64,000 bases of DNA from Bostrychus sinensis (taxonomy: Eukaryota; Chordata; Actinopteri; Gobiiformes; Eleotridae), in the NCBI GenBank assembly GCA_020698575.1, contig CM036252.1:22419706-22483705 (forward strand). The letters are read 5' to 3'. Under the pieces are notes generated by a model. It was not told the origin of the DNA, did not search any database, and saw only the letters and a list, made by a program, of their open reading frames with translations. Position numbers and translations under genes: made by a program. This document shows positions 11,901 through 22,124 of the stretch, piece by piece (within the stretch, counting starts at the first letter, position 1; every line of letters begins with the position of its first letter).

Positions 11901-12994
11901 GCCCCACTGCCTCCAACTGATGTCAAACCTGGTGAAAAAAATAAAACGCACCTCACCTTCACTTGGATGCCACCTCAAAACACAGAAACGCCACATTATT
12001 TGGTGACTCTCAACTCCAGCTTCTGGGGTCAGCAATGGAAAGAAGATTTGTATAATAAAACCACACACACTTTTTCTGGTTTGACATCAGGGACCAGTTA
12101 CACATTTCAAATACAGACAATATCCGGCTCCAAGAATAACCTGAGCGAGGCTGTAATCTGTACATCTGCCACAGGTGAGAGCTGCTGCTAAACCACATCC
12201 TAACCTCATGTATTTAGATATTCAGTCATTTACAGGATGTATACCTTCCAATGTAAAAAATGGGTATAACATTATAACCACTAACAGGTGAAGTGAATAA
12301 CACTGCATTGTAGTGATTGATCTAACAGATGAGCTATTGTTGCTCCAACTGATGGCTTCCATTTAATGCTGCTTCTGACAGAAAGATGTCAGAATACATA
12401 TTGCATCAATTTTTGTTGAATATGGGGCATTTTAGGCAGGGGATCATAACACATAAATTTATGACCACCAGTATACAAGTTCTTATAAGACAGTAGTGGC
12501 TCTTATCACTACATTATGTGATAAATGTCAACTCAAAAAGAAGAAAACTGTTTTGGTCTGTTGCTGAGCTAACACTTCCTGGAAAAAAACAAAATCAATA
12601 GTGGTGTTTGAACTTACTGAGGAAAAACTGAGCAGGGAATTTCACATGCAAATGATGCCACTGTTTATTACTGTATGTGTGTCCTTCCTCTTCACCAATT
12701 GGCCACTGTTTTGCAGATCCTGCTAAAAGAGAAATCACTTTGTCCATGGTGTGCTCCTCAAGCCAGTCTCTGCTCTGTGATACTGAAGAGACAAGGGAGA
12801 CAGCCTTTCAGGAGGTACTGCACTGCTGTTGTCACTAGTGTTACAACAACTGTTTTAATACATATTCATTAATGTTTTTTCCTCATTGTCATGTTGTGTT
12901 TTTCCTGAAGGTGAAAGCCAAATTCAAAGGTTTGCTGGGGGACCATGTTTTCTGGACACTCGAGAGAATAGCAAGCGCAAACACAGGAAAATAA
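6018..12994 (+). CDS. Secreted C-type-lectin-like/FN3 protein, tandem copy 1 (848 aa)
   Basis: Eleven coding exons join in phase: 6018-6066, 6219-6307, 9461-10337, 10415-10675, 10744-11004, 11085-11205, 11289-11464, 11565-11822, 11902-12174, 12717-12814, 12911-12994. The product starts with a signal peptide (MAGTSTLAYSCVLTIW then VMVLAYSSA, likely cut near residue 25). A C-type-lectin-like fold follows (TWIDARSYC, YWIGLRK, FQNWYPGHP, then CVAMLSFGAWVEKDCW and FICYE). Between its two halves lies a CCSCSCTC motif and a Thr-rich insert full of N-x-T sequons. Five FN3 domains follow (exons 4, 5, 6+7, 8, 9; phase-1 borders), then a 60-residue Cys-containing tail with no transmembrane segment or GPI signal. 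It is probably a secreted glycoprotein. Ligand and role are unknown to me. Exon 4 uses the acceptor at 10414, because the downstream acceptor used in copy 2 is destroyed here. Confidence 0.88.
6435..7194. mobile_element. Probable solo LTR in intron 2 of copy 1
   Basis: This 760-bp block is absent from the matching intron of copy 2, where the flanking sequence runs straight through (about 16655-16675). It begins TGTGG and ends ATAACA, giving TG...CA termini. The flanks are tgtat (6430-6434) and tgtac (7195-7199), a 5-bp target duplication with one mismatch. Inside are AATAAA-like motifs (about 6608-6630) and a TATAAA-like motif near 7060. No coding region is present, as expected of a solo LTR. 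The paired empty site is the strongest evidence. Confidence 0.6.
7821..8850. repeat. Teleost 'GCGAAGCGC' interspersed repeat in intron 2 of copy 1
   Basis: The block opens with a perfect hairpin (13-bp arms 7821-7833 and 7838-7850). It contains a direct duplication of ctcgagagctttccgaaaat plus the following 50 bases (about 7848 and 8275). Motifs built on gcgcgaagcgc are repeated around 7976-8040 and 8154-8190, and a CTTT-rich run lies near 8357-8400. The later part (cgccccctg..., ccacgccccctgac) matches a fish repeat type that I know from experience but cannot name with certainty. It is absent from intron 2 of copy 2, so it arrived after duplication or was lost there. Confidence 0.6.
8908..8980. 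repeat. ATT/ATTT microsatellite followed by GT run
   Basis: Perfect ATT then ATTT tandem units run to about 8965, followed by T and GT repeats. It lies in intron 2 of copy 1 and produces a spurious reading frame. Confidence 0.9.
9857..10054 (+). repeat. 66-nt coding minisatellite, three units, in lectin insert of copy 1
   Basis: Three in-frame 22-codon units start at 9857, 9923 and 9989. Each begins NATFSP(or L)TVGTDNVTY and ends with ASTQ or VSTQ. Every unit carries two or three N-x-T sequons and many Thr/Ser, so a heavily glycosylated stalk is expected. A diverged unit precedes them (NATHATAIHNVTYNETASTQ) and another follows. Copy 2 has only two units (18347-18478). Confidence 0.92.
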
Positions 12995-13820
12995 TGTCAT
13001 GATACTATTAACACTTTTTTTGTTTGCTTGATTTACATTACATTTACAGTTGTGTTGTGTTTTAATAAAGTGTGGATGGTTTGTTTATCTTGCTCTAAAT
13101 TGGTAGAGTTAGAGTTTGCTTTTAAATATAATACTACAAATATATTAGCTTTGCTTTTATCAATATCATATGAATCAGAATCAGTGGTACACAATAAATA
13201 TGATATCAAGACAAATAAACTTTTGAACATTATTTTGAGGTGTGAATAAAAGTTGATGTTTTGCACTTTTGGACCTGATGGCTTTATGTGATAACTAAGA
13301 AAAAGAACTCAGCCCAAGATCAGATCAGAGCCTTTCAGTTTTAACTTCTCTGTTATGGTTAGATTATAATTCAAAACTTCCTTGCTTCGTTATTCATTTA
13401 CGACACCTACTTTTATGCCTCCAAATAACATTACTTCATGGGAAAAGGTTAGAACTTACATAATTCATAATAGGGACACAGTGTTAAGATAAGATAGTAC
13501 TTACTTTTACATAAACTGTGTGACAGACAATACAACGCCATTAACTGTTTGTTTCTTTATTTACTGTGGATTCACCATTACTATGTGTTACTTTGTCATT
13601 ACAAGCAGAAACAAAAAGAAAAAAAACTTTAGAAGCATGGTTCATTGGCAACAATATTAAATATAAACTATGTACAATGGTGTAGGTATAAAAGTATGGT
13701 TACATAAAGTTTGAATCTAAGTAGAAATCAAGACCTTTATAATTTACCCTTATAGAATGCTATGATAATTTTATCTTTGGTAAATCTTTAGTACTTCTAG
13801 TCTTTACACTGACTCAGTCC
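12995..13820 (+). other. 3' UTR of copy 1 and flanking sequence
   Basis: An AATAAA signal lies at 13245-13250, and a second AATAAA-like site near 13195. The block stays close to the 3' flank of copy 2 (21346-21900), including the stretch around 13560-13690 against 21775-21910, which shows that the duplication extends past the gene. No other gene is seen. Confidence 0.6.
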
Positions 13821-14935
13821 CCAGGCAGCGTCCATCGCCCTTCAGGAGAACCCGGAGCCCTGTGCACAAACAAACAGGTTTCAGAATGCTCTTTATCTCC
13901 ATTATTCACAGTGCCAATACTCATGAACACTAGACAAAAAACAAAATACATTTAATTGGCATATTACATTATATTAAAAATATATTTTAATGTCAACCAA
14001 AAATCAAAACAAAAATGATATTGGCTATACTAAACCTGATAATATGCCATTGAAAGAAATATACTGTATTAGTAATAAAAAAAAAATAACATTTGAAAAT
14101 TATAAAAGGCTGCAATACAATGAAATAACCCTATGCACCCGATTTATGAAAAATGTGATTAAATAAACTGTATTATTATACTATTGTCAGTAATATCCAT
14201 GACAGTTTGAAATTACAAAAACCTTATGTTAATTTATGTATAAACTATTAAAATGTATCTGTAAATGTAATATAAATTGGGTGATGCAGTAAATAAAATA
14301 GAAACGTGTACTAAAATACTGAATAAAATTACATTATGTAGTTCTTAAATATCATGAGGTCATTAGGGTCACCACCTCAAAAATGTATGCAATTTGATGG
14401 GACAAGGAGGGACAACTTGAGAAATAACTCTTTTGACTTACCAACTTACTGAGATACAAGTTGCTTCAGTTTAGGGCATATAAAACATTTAATGTGCTGT
14501 TTTCATCTCAAAAACAAACATTTTGCAAAGCATTGTTTTTACTGAGACTTCATTCATTGGAATAAAAAAGATGGAACAGAAAAAAGTCAAAGCTCTTAGT
14601 TTGTATTTTCTCAAAACAATCCAGCACCCACAGGACAGCAACAAACCAGCCATATATCCAGCCCAGAGCGAGGATGCCTACAAATATTTATTTTACATTT
14701 TAGACAAACAATATTGACCTTACCTTGTTGTTCTTAACTTGAATCTCTCTTTTTATAAGTTCACTGAGCTCCAATAAAAAAGTGGAACAGATGCCTATAT
14801 GGCTGTGCAGTACAGCCCAAAGCGGAGGAGTTGCTGGAGGAGCATAGGTGCAGCTCTGTAGACTCTTGAGAACTGACAGCAGCTCCAGCCGCTCTGCCTC
14901 TCTCTGAACTTTAGACTGTTTTTTAATAATCACAC
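13821..14935 (-). pseudogene. 5' remnant of a SPRY-domain gene (unit A)
   Basis: Read on the minus strand, 14833-14930 matches the untranslated first exon of the intact SPRY gene (27555-27660), 13874-13929 matches its start-codon exon (MEIKSILKPV in place of MELKSILKPV), and 13821-13873 matches exon 3 with an internal deletion. The intron between exons 2 and 3 is almost gone, and nothing downstream remains: coiled-coil and SPRY exons are missing. Relative to unit B, about 4.8 kb was deleted, and about 0.46 kb of unrelated sequence (14365-14830) was inserted in intron 1. The remnant cannot make the SPRY protein. Confidence 0.75.
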
Positions 14936-15955
14936 TGAATACTAAATACACTTGAGAGAAACAAATAATGTATAATAAACATGACTTGAGAAAATCATAA
15001 ACACTTAGATTTTTTGAATTGTCTATGAAGCCAACGTCAGTGCTTGTATCACCTTCACCTGACGGCTTTGGGCGATAACTAGAAGATAAAGATAATTCAG
15101 ATCAAGCCAAATGATAAAACAGTTTATCAACAAAAATACTGAGTTCATGTTTTGGCAGAATTTATAACTGTTTACATGTAAAAGTTTGTTAAGAATCATT
15201 TAACATGCCATGGTTTTGTTGGGCCTTTAAAGTTGCTTTTCAGCTTTCTTGTTCATATAGGACCTTTGGCTGCCAGTTTGGAGAAACAGATGAGAGCAAC
15301 ACTGGACTAGGCAAGACGGTGCATCACTGAGGAGCTGGCAAGAAACAGAGGAGTGTGAAGAAGAGCCATCACACGTTCAACCTGACAAAGGGAGCAAAAA
15401 GGATGCAAAACAAAAATGATGATGAGGTTGATGAGACAGGAACAACACTACAAAGTCTATTTACTACTTTAGAAGTGGTTTGCTGAAAACATCTAAAAAT
15501 CATTTTGCTACTTAAGTGATCCATTGAGGAAATGTCCACAATATCTATTAGTGAGGGATGAGCTCAAACTGTATAAACGGGGAAAACAAGATTATGCAAT
15601 GCACATTTTAGTTTATTTTATGCTATACACACTGACCTACAGTGATCGTAGTTTTTAGACCTTTTATTAGTTATTTAACCTCAGCTATTTGTATCAGTCA
15701 GTTCTTTCAATAATTTTAGTTAGTATTTTTGCTAACTCTTTCTCTTCAAGTTTGTTTTGTATAAGAGATCTGTTTTTATATTTGTGTTGCTATGTTTTTT
15801 TATGGCTTAGTTGTTTTAACCTAGACACTAACTCCTGTTTTCTAATTCCTTTTTTTTTCCACTACACTTTGCATGTTTGATAGATTAACATGCAAAACAA
15901 GTCACAAAGGTGTCACTTTGCCTCTTTTATTATGTTTACTTTTTACAGGAGGTGA
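14936..15955. other. Spacer between duplication units, no gene seen
   Basis: AT-rich sequence without recognised coding content. The tract 15240-15480 is slightly GC-richer but has broken frames. Similarity to unit B's left end resumes at about 15965. Confidence 0.5.
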
Positions 15956-16109
15956 GCTGTATGTGTTTTAATGATCCTGCACCCACAAATCATTTCATTT
16001 AGGCTGAAGAATGAGGTAGGTGTTGGGTCTGTCCAGCTCTTTCAAAGTCTTTGGTTTAGAAGGACATTGAAATATAGTAGTACACTGATGATCTTTTAAG
16101 AAAGTCAAC

Positions 16110-19100
16110 ATGGCAGGAACATCTACTCTGGACTACTGGTGTGTTTTGACCATTTGGGGTGAGTTTTTGATTAGACCTGATTTTAATGGTGCATTTCTGT
16201 CAAATTTGAAATTTCTTAAGTTTCTTTTTGTTATTTTAAATGCATTTTCTCATTGAAGAGACATGAGGTGCTATTACTTTTAGGCAACACTGATGTGCAC
16301 ATAGAAACATTTGTTTGGCTGAAAAAAAAATTCTTGTTCAAATTAAATAAAAGGAGGATCTGAAAATGTATCATGCTGTGTTTTTTTTTTATTTACCAAA
16401 TTTGCCCTTTTACAGAGCATTTATTCTTTAACTTATTGTTTGCAGTTATGGTGTTGGCATACAGCTCTGCAGAGAGACAATACTTTCCCCAACACACAAA
16501 CGCCACCTGGATCGATGCAAGGAGCTACTGCCAGGTACGACAGCTTAGCAACATTAAATATACTTCAATTATCAGAGGTTGATTATGTAGCTGTTGTAGC
16601 AGTGGTTATTATTATTTAACTAGTCACAAGTTAAATAAGTTAAAGGTAATAGTAATATGTATGTTGTTTAATATCGGACATGGGTAGAGTAGTCAAAATA
16701 TTTACTCACATAAGAGTATTGTACGGAAGCGTATTGCGTTCACCTGAAAAAAAAAAGTTTCTGTTTTAATGAGCTAAGTTAGTTCTGTTTTTATGAGAAA
16801 AGTTCTGTTTTTATGAGTAAAATTTGTTCTGTTTTTATGAGAAAAGTTCTGTTTTTATGAGTATAAATAACTTGGGTTTTTATGACAAAAGTAAATTCAT
16901 GTCTATCACAACCAGTAAACGTTTAGCTCGTATTGAAGAGTTGCTAGCTAAAGAAAGGGCGTAAATGTCCCAACTACTTCGTTTAATACGGTTTTATTTT
17001 ACTATAGGCTTGAGACACTGGGAGATTCTGCTTTCGTTAAGTAATATTGACGGTATAATCATTAGTTTGTCGACTCTGCGCAGACATCTCAGGTCTTTGC
17101 GATTGACTTTGAATTACTCTCCCCCCAAAAGTGGAACAATATAATGAGGACCATTATCCACATAAAAACATAAAATTATTTTATTTGTAAAAACAAAACT
17201 TTTCTCGTAAAAACAGGATTTTTTCTCTCATAAAAACAGAATTAACTTTACTCATAAAATCAAAACTTTTCTCATAAAAACAGAACTTTTCTCATAAAAA
17301 CAGAACTAACTTTGCTCATTAAAACAGAAACTTTTTTTTTTCTTCAGGTGAACGCAATACGCTTCCGTAGTATTGTTACTTAATAAATATTAAAAATAAT
17401 ATTACTGAAGTTTAAGTAAAAAATAGTCATCACAGAAATCAAATAAAATCAAAAAGGTGTAGAAAAACTACTGAGAAACTGTTTGGACGTAATGTCTGAT
17501 TTGTCTTTGAGTTTTCAGTCAGACTGAATATATAAAATAATCATGTACAAATTCCTAGCAACAAACTGTAAAAATTTGCTTAAATAAAAGACATTTTATT
17601 ATTATAACAAAATAAGGCACAAAAACACACATTTACAATTCTTCTCACATTCATTTTTTACAACATTAAGCTTTTGAAACCAATAGGTAATGCATAGACA
17701 TGGGCATAGTTGCCAAAAATGTATGTATGAAGTAACAGTATTGTTACTTCAAAATAATATGACTCTAGTAGAAGTAAAGCATGTTGCAATAAAAATAAAT
17801 AGTAATGTGTAACTATAGAACTTAGAAGTACAATTTATTGAAAATGTGACTCAGTGTAACTCAATTGTTCACCTCTGTTTAATAGACTTTAATAGAGTTT
17901 TGATCTAAATGCAAAGCTCTAACATTACAAACATATTTTTCTCTTTCTTACAGGCCTGTTATAAAGAGCTTGTGACAGTCACCCCTGAGAACGTCCAGAG
18001 TATTGTCCAGAATCTGTCCTCAGTCTACTGGATTGGCCTCCGCAAGAGACCAGTAAATGCATCTGTCAACTCATCTCTCTACTCCTTCAATGACACCACC
18101 GTGTTTTGGTCTCGCTGGGCCAATGGGGATCCTCTCACTTTCCAGAATTGGTACCCGGGCCATCCTGTGTTCAAATCCCCTTACCCAAGACGAGACTGCT
18201 GCAGCTGCTCCTGTACCTGCCCAGCACCACCAACCACTCGCCCTACAACCACTCAAGTTACATATAGTACAACCGTCACTACACAGAATGCAACACATGC
18301 CACCGCTATACATAATGTTACATACAACGAAACAGCCTCCACACAAAATGCTACATTTAGTCCAACTGTTGGCACAGATAATGTTACATACAACGCAACA
18401 GCCTCCACACAAAATGCTACATTTAGTCCAACTGTTGGCACAGATAATGTTACATACAACGCAACAGCCTCCACGCAAAATGTTACAATGCCATTTAGCA
18501 CAGCAGCACCGTTTACACGCACACCATACACACCATTAGATTCTCAATGTGTGAAAACACCAATGTTCCAAGATGTGCCTGATCTTGATGAAAACTATAT
18601 TGAAGATTCGTGTGTGGCCATGCTGAGCTTTGGGGCTTGGGTTGAAAAGGACTGCTGGGAGAGCCGGCCTTTTATTTGTTATGAAGGTATTACTCATCCA
18701 CTTACTAACCCTAGCAAAATGCTTCATTCAACAGACACTACTTATACCTATGCTCAATTACAGATCAGTTTTATGGCCAAGTCAGGTGTGACCAACATAA
18801 CATCTACAAGTGCTGATCTCACCTGGGAGAGTGGTCCAGGTAACATCACCCATTACCAGCTCGAGGTCAATGGTCCAAATAATACCCTGAACTTGAGTAA
18901 TTTCACAACTGAGGAAACCAGTTGTCACCTCCAGAACCTGACCTCAGGGACCTTTTACTCAGTTCAGGTGTTTCCTGTGAAGTGTGAGCGAAAACTCAAC
19001 CCAGGGAATGCCACTTTCTACACAGGTACAGTCTTTACCTCTCTGCCCACTGTGTGTTTGTTCACAAATCTGATCATTGTTCTCTTTCTAAAGTCCCCGA

Positions 19101-21345
19101 CAAAGTGTCAGACCTCCAAGTTGTAAACCAGACAGAAAAGTGTGTCTCCCTGAGCTGGACCAGATCATCCGGTAATGTGGATTTGTACATTGTTAAGACT
19201 GGTTCAGAAGGGTTACTAAAACACACTGAGACCAAAACTGAAGTAGTAACAGTCTGTGACTTGACCCCTGGACAACTGCACCACTTCAGCGTCCAATCAG
19301 GAGTCAAAGACAAGTCCCACTGGAGCGACCCATCCACCGTCTCTGCATACACTAGTGAGAAACTGTCTGTTTTCAAGTTGGTATAATATTGTCCACACTT
19401 ATTATTTTTGTTACTGTTATTTTCTCCCTTTCAGAGCCTGCAAAAGTATCTAACCTGCAAACAAAAGACATTAACGATACCTCCATGTTACTTACATGGG
19501 ATAAACCCACAGGCAACGCCACAGGGTATCTGGTGACATATTTTTGGATCAGTGGGTAAGTATTTGTACAAACAGTTTTATCTTTAGTGTTAATAATTTC
19601 TATAATTTCCCTCAAGTATATCTTACACAGAGTGGAAGGAAAAGTCCTATTTCTCTTTCTGTCAGGAATCAAGTGGAAATATTTGTGAAGGAAACAGAAC
19701 TGAATGTTGCAGGGCTTCCCAGTGGCACCAAGATTACACTGAGCGTGATAGCACTGGCCAATGACAGTCTGAAAGGTGACAACCAGACTGTACACAGCTA
19801 CACATGTGAGTGTATGGCAGGGCACATTAGATACAATTATCTCCAAGTGTAAATTGGTAGTAAAATGGATCAGGTATTAACTACACAATGTGTGAACTAT
19901 TCCAGATTCGAGACCCGTTACTGACCTGAAGTTGTTGTCCCCAAGCACCGGCAAGATTTTTGCTGAGTGGAAATATTCAGAGGGGTCCCTGAATTTCACT
20001 GCCGAACTGTATCTCGGCAATGAACTGATAAAGACTGAAAGTGTTGTAAACAAAACCAGTACAATGTTTGATGGCCTGAAGAATTCTGCAGAGTACACTG
20101 TTTCAGTTTTCAGTGTCAGCGGAGAAACCCAAAGCCCAAGAGTTAATGGGTCTGAATTCACCAGTAAGTCACTGTGTATTTATGGTGCAATTGTGACCCT
20201 TTTCTGCCTTTGCTTTATTTGATCACTATTTTTATTATTCAGCCCCACTGCCTCCAACTGATGTCAAACCTGGTGAAAAAAATAAAACGCACCTCACCTT
20301 CACTTGGATGCCACCTCAAAACACAGAAACGCCACATTATTTGGTGACTCTCAACTCCAGCTTCTGGGGTCAGCAATGGAAAGAAGATTTGTATAATAAA
20401 ACCACACACACTTTTTCTGGTTTGACATCAGGGACCAGTTACACATTTCAAATACAGACAATATCCGGCTCCAAGAATAACCTGAGCGAGGCTGTAATCT
20501 GTACATCTGCCACAGGTGAGAGCTGCTGCTAAACCACATCCTAACCTCATGTATTTAGATATTCAGTCATTTACAGGATGTATACCTTCCAATGTAAAAA
20601 TTGGGTATAACATTATAACCACTAACAGGTGAAGTGAATAACACTGCATTGTAGTGATTGATCTAACAGATGAACTATTGTTGCTCCAACTGATGGCTTC
20701 CATTTAATGCTGCTTCTGACAGAAAGATGTCAGAATACATATTGCATCAATTTTTGTTGAATATGGGGCATTTTAGGCAGGGGATCATAACACATAAATT
20801 TATGACCACCAGTATACAAGTTCTTATAAGACAGTAGTGGCTCTTATCACTACATTATGTGATAAATGTCAACTCAAAAAGAAGAAAACTGTTTTGGTCT
20901 GTTGCTGAGCTAACACTTCCTGGAAAAAAAACAAAATCAATAGTGGTGTTTGAACTTACTGAGGAAAAACTGAGCAGGGAATTTCATATGCAAATGATGC
21001 CACTGTTTATTACTGTATGTGTGTCCTTCCTCTTCACCATTTGGCCACTGTTTTGCAGATCCTGCTAAAAGAGAAATCACTTTGTCCATGGTGTGCTCCT
21101 CAAGCCAGTCTCTGCTCTGTGATACTGAAGAGACAAGGGAGACAGCCTTTCAGGAGGTACTGCACTGCTGTTGTCACTAGTGTTACAACAACTGTTTTAA
21201 TACATATTCATGAATGTTTTTTCCTCATTGTCATGTTGTGTTTTTCCTGAAGGTGAAAGCCAAATTCAAAGGTTTGCTTGGGGGACCATGTTTTCTGGAC
21301 ACTCGAGAGAATAGCAAGCGCAAACACAGGAAAATAATGTCATGA
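16110..21345 (+). CDS. Secreted C-type-lectin-like/FN3 protein, tandem copy 2 (793 aa)
   Basis: Exons: 16110-16158, 16446-16534, 17954-18686, 18786-19025, 19094-19354, 19435-19555, 19639-19805, 19906-20163, 20243-20515, 21059-21156, 21253-21345. The domain order equals copy 1: signal peptide, split C-type-lectin-like domain, five FN3 domains, short tail. Differences: the Thr-rich insert is 48 residues shorter; exon 4 must start at 18786 (acceptor tcag made by an extra A) to stay in frame, since the acceptor matching copy 1 (18763) would shift it; exon 7 is 9 nt shorter with a changed loop; an extra T near 21282 changes the last 20 or so residues (ends RKHRKIMS). Retaining the 77-nt intron 3 also keeps an open frame through exon 4. 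Probably functional and recently duplicated; function not recognised. Confidence 0.82.
16723..17368. mobile_element. 646-bp foldback MITE in intron 2 of copy 2
   Basis: The left end acggaagcgtattgcgttca (16723 onward) is repeated in reverse complement at the right end (to 17368), a 24-bp terminal inverted repeat. It is flanked by an exact 8-bp duplication AGTATTGT (16715-16722 and 17369-17376). Copy 1 keeps a single tgtattgt at the matching empty site. Inside the termini, arrays of 'gttctgtttttatgag' on the left face their complements on the right, so most of the element can fold on itself. The 8-bp duplication points to hAT-type mobilisation. No coding capacity. Confidence 0.85.
18347..18478 (+). 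repeat. 66-nt coding minisatellite, two units, in copy 2
   Basis: Two in-frame units (18347-18412 and 18413-18478) of the same 22-residue sequon-rich repeat found three times in copy 1. The two units are identical to each other at protein level. After them the reading jumps straight to the MPFSTAAPF segment, lacking the about 26 residues that follow the repeats in copy 1. Confidence 0.92.
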
Positions 21346-22120
21346 TACTATTAACACTTTTTTTGTTGTTGCTTGATTTACATTACATTTACAGTTGTGT
21401 TGTGTTTTATTAAAGTGTGGATGGTTTGTTTATCTTGCTCTAAATGGGTAGAGTTAGAGTTTGCTTTTAAATATAATACTACAAATATATTAGCTTTGCT
21501 TTTATCAATATCATATGAATCAGAATCAGTGGTACACAATAAATATGATATCAAGACAAATAAACTTTTGAACATTATTTTGAGGTGTGAATAAAAGTTG
21601 ATGTTTTGCACTTTTGGACCTGATGGCTTTATGTGATAAATACGTTTATACCACTACTTCCTTTTCTGGGAAAAGTTTGAACTTACTAAGTATAATGCAT
21701 AAAAAGGACAAAGAGTTAAGATAAGATACTTAATTTTACATAAACTGTCAAGACAGCGCCAAGAACTATTTCCTTCTTTATTTACTGTGGATTCACCATT
21801 ACTATGTGTTACTTTGTCACTACAAGCAGAAGCAAAAAGAAGAAAACCAGAAGTATGGTTTATTGGCAACAATATTAAATACAAACTATGTACAATGGTG
21901 TAGGTATAAAAGTATGGTTACATAAAGTATGAACCTAAGTAGAAATCATGACATTTATAATTTACACTCAGTTCAGCAGGTTATATATATATATATAGTC
22001 AAGATATAGATACATCTTTTTAAATAATAATGACATTTATTTTTAAAGTGCTGTAATAATTTTCATCTTTGATAAATCTTTAATAGTTTCAGTCTTTAAA
22101 CACATTACATTCACTTACAT
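21346..22120 (+). other. 3' UTR of copy 2 and spacer
   Basis: The AATAAA signal near 21588-21595 corresponds to that of copy 1. A short (TA)n microsatellite lies at about 21982-21996. No gene is supportable. Confidence 0.55.
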
Positions 22121-22124
22121 AAAT

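Noticed and set aside
17909..19126. A single long exon covering lectin, intron 3 and first FN3 of copy 2
   Set aside because: It reads through a 77-nt intron with good splice sites that is spliced in copy 1. An in-frame acceptor at 18785 explains the open frame better. Intron retention is kept as a possibility in the findings.
16110..21345. Copy 2 as a pseudogene because of its two single-base differences
   Set aside because: One difference creates a usable in-frame acceptor and the other only alters the final residues. All other exons are open and splice sites intact.
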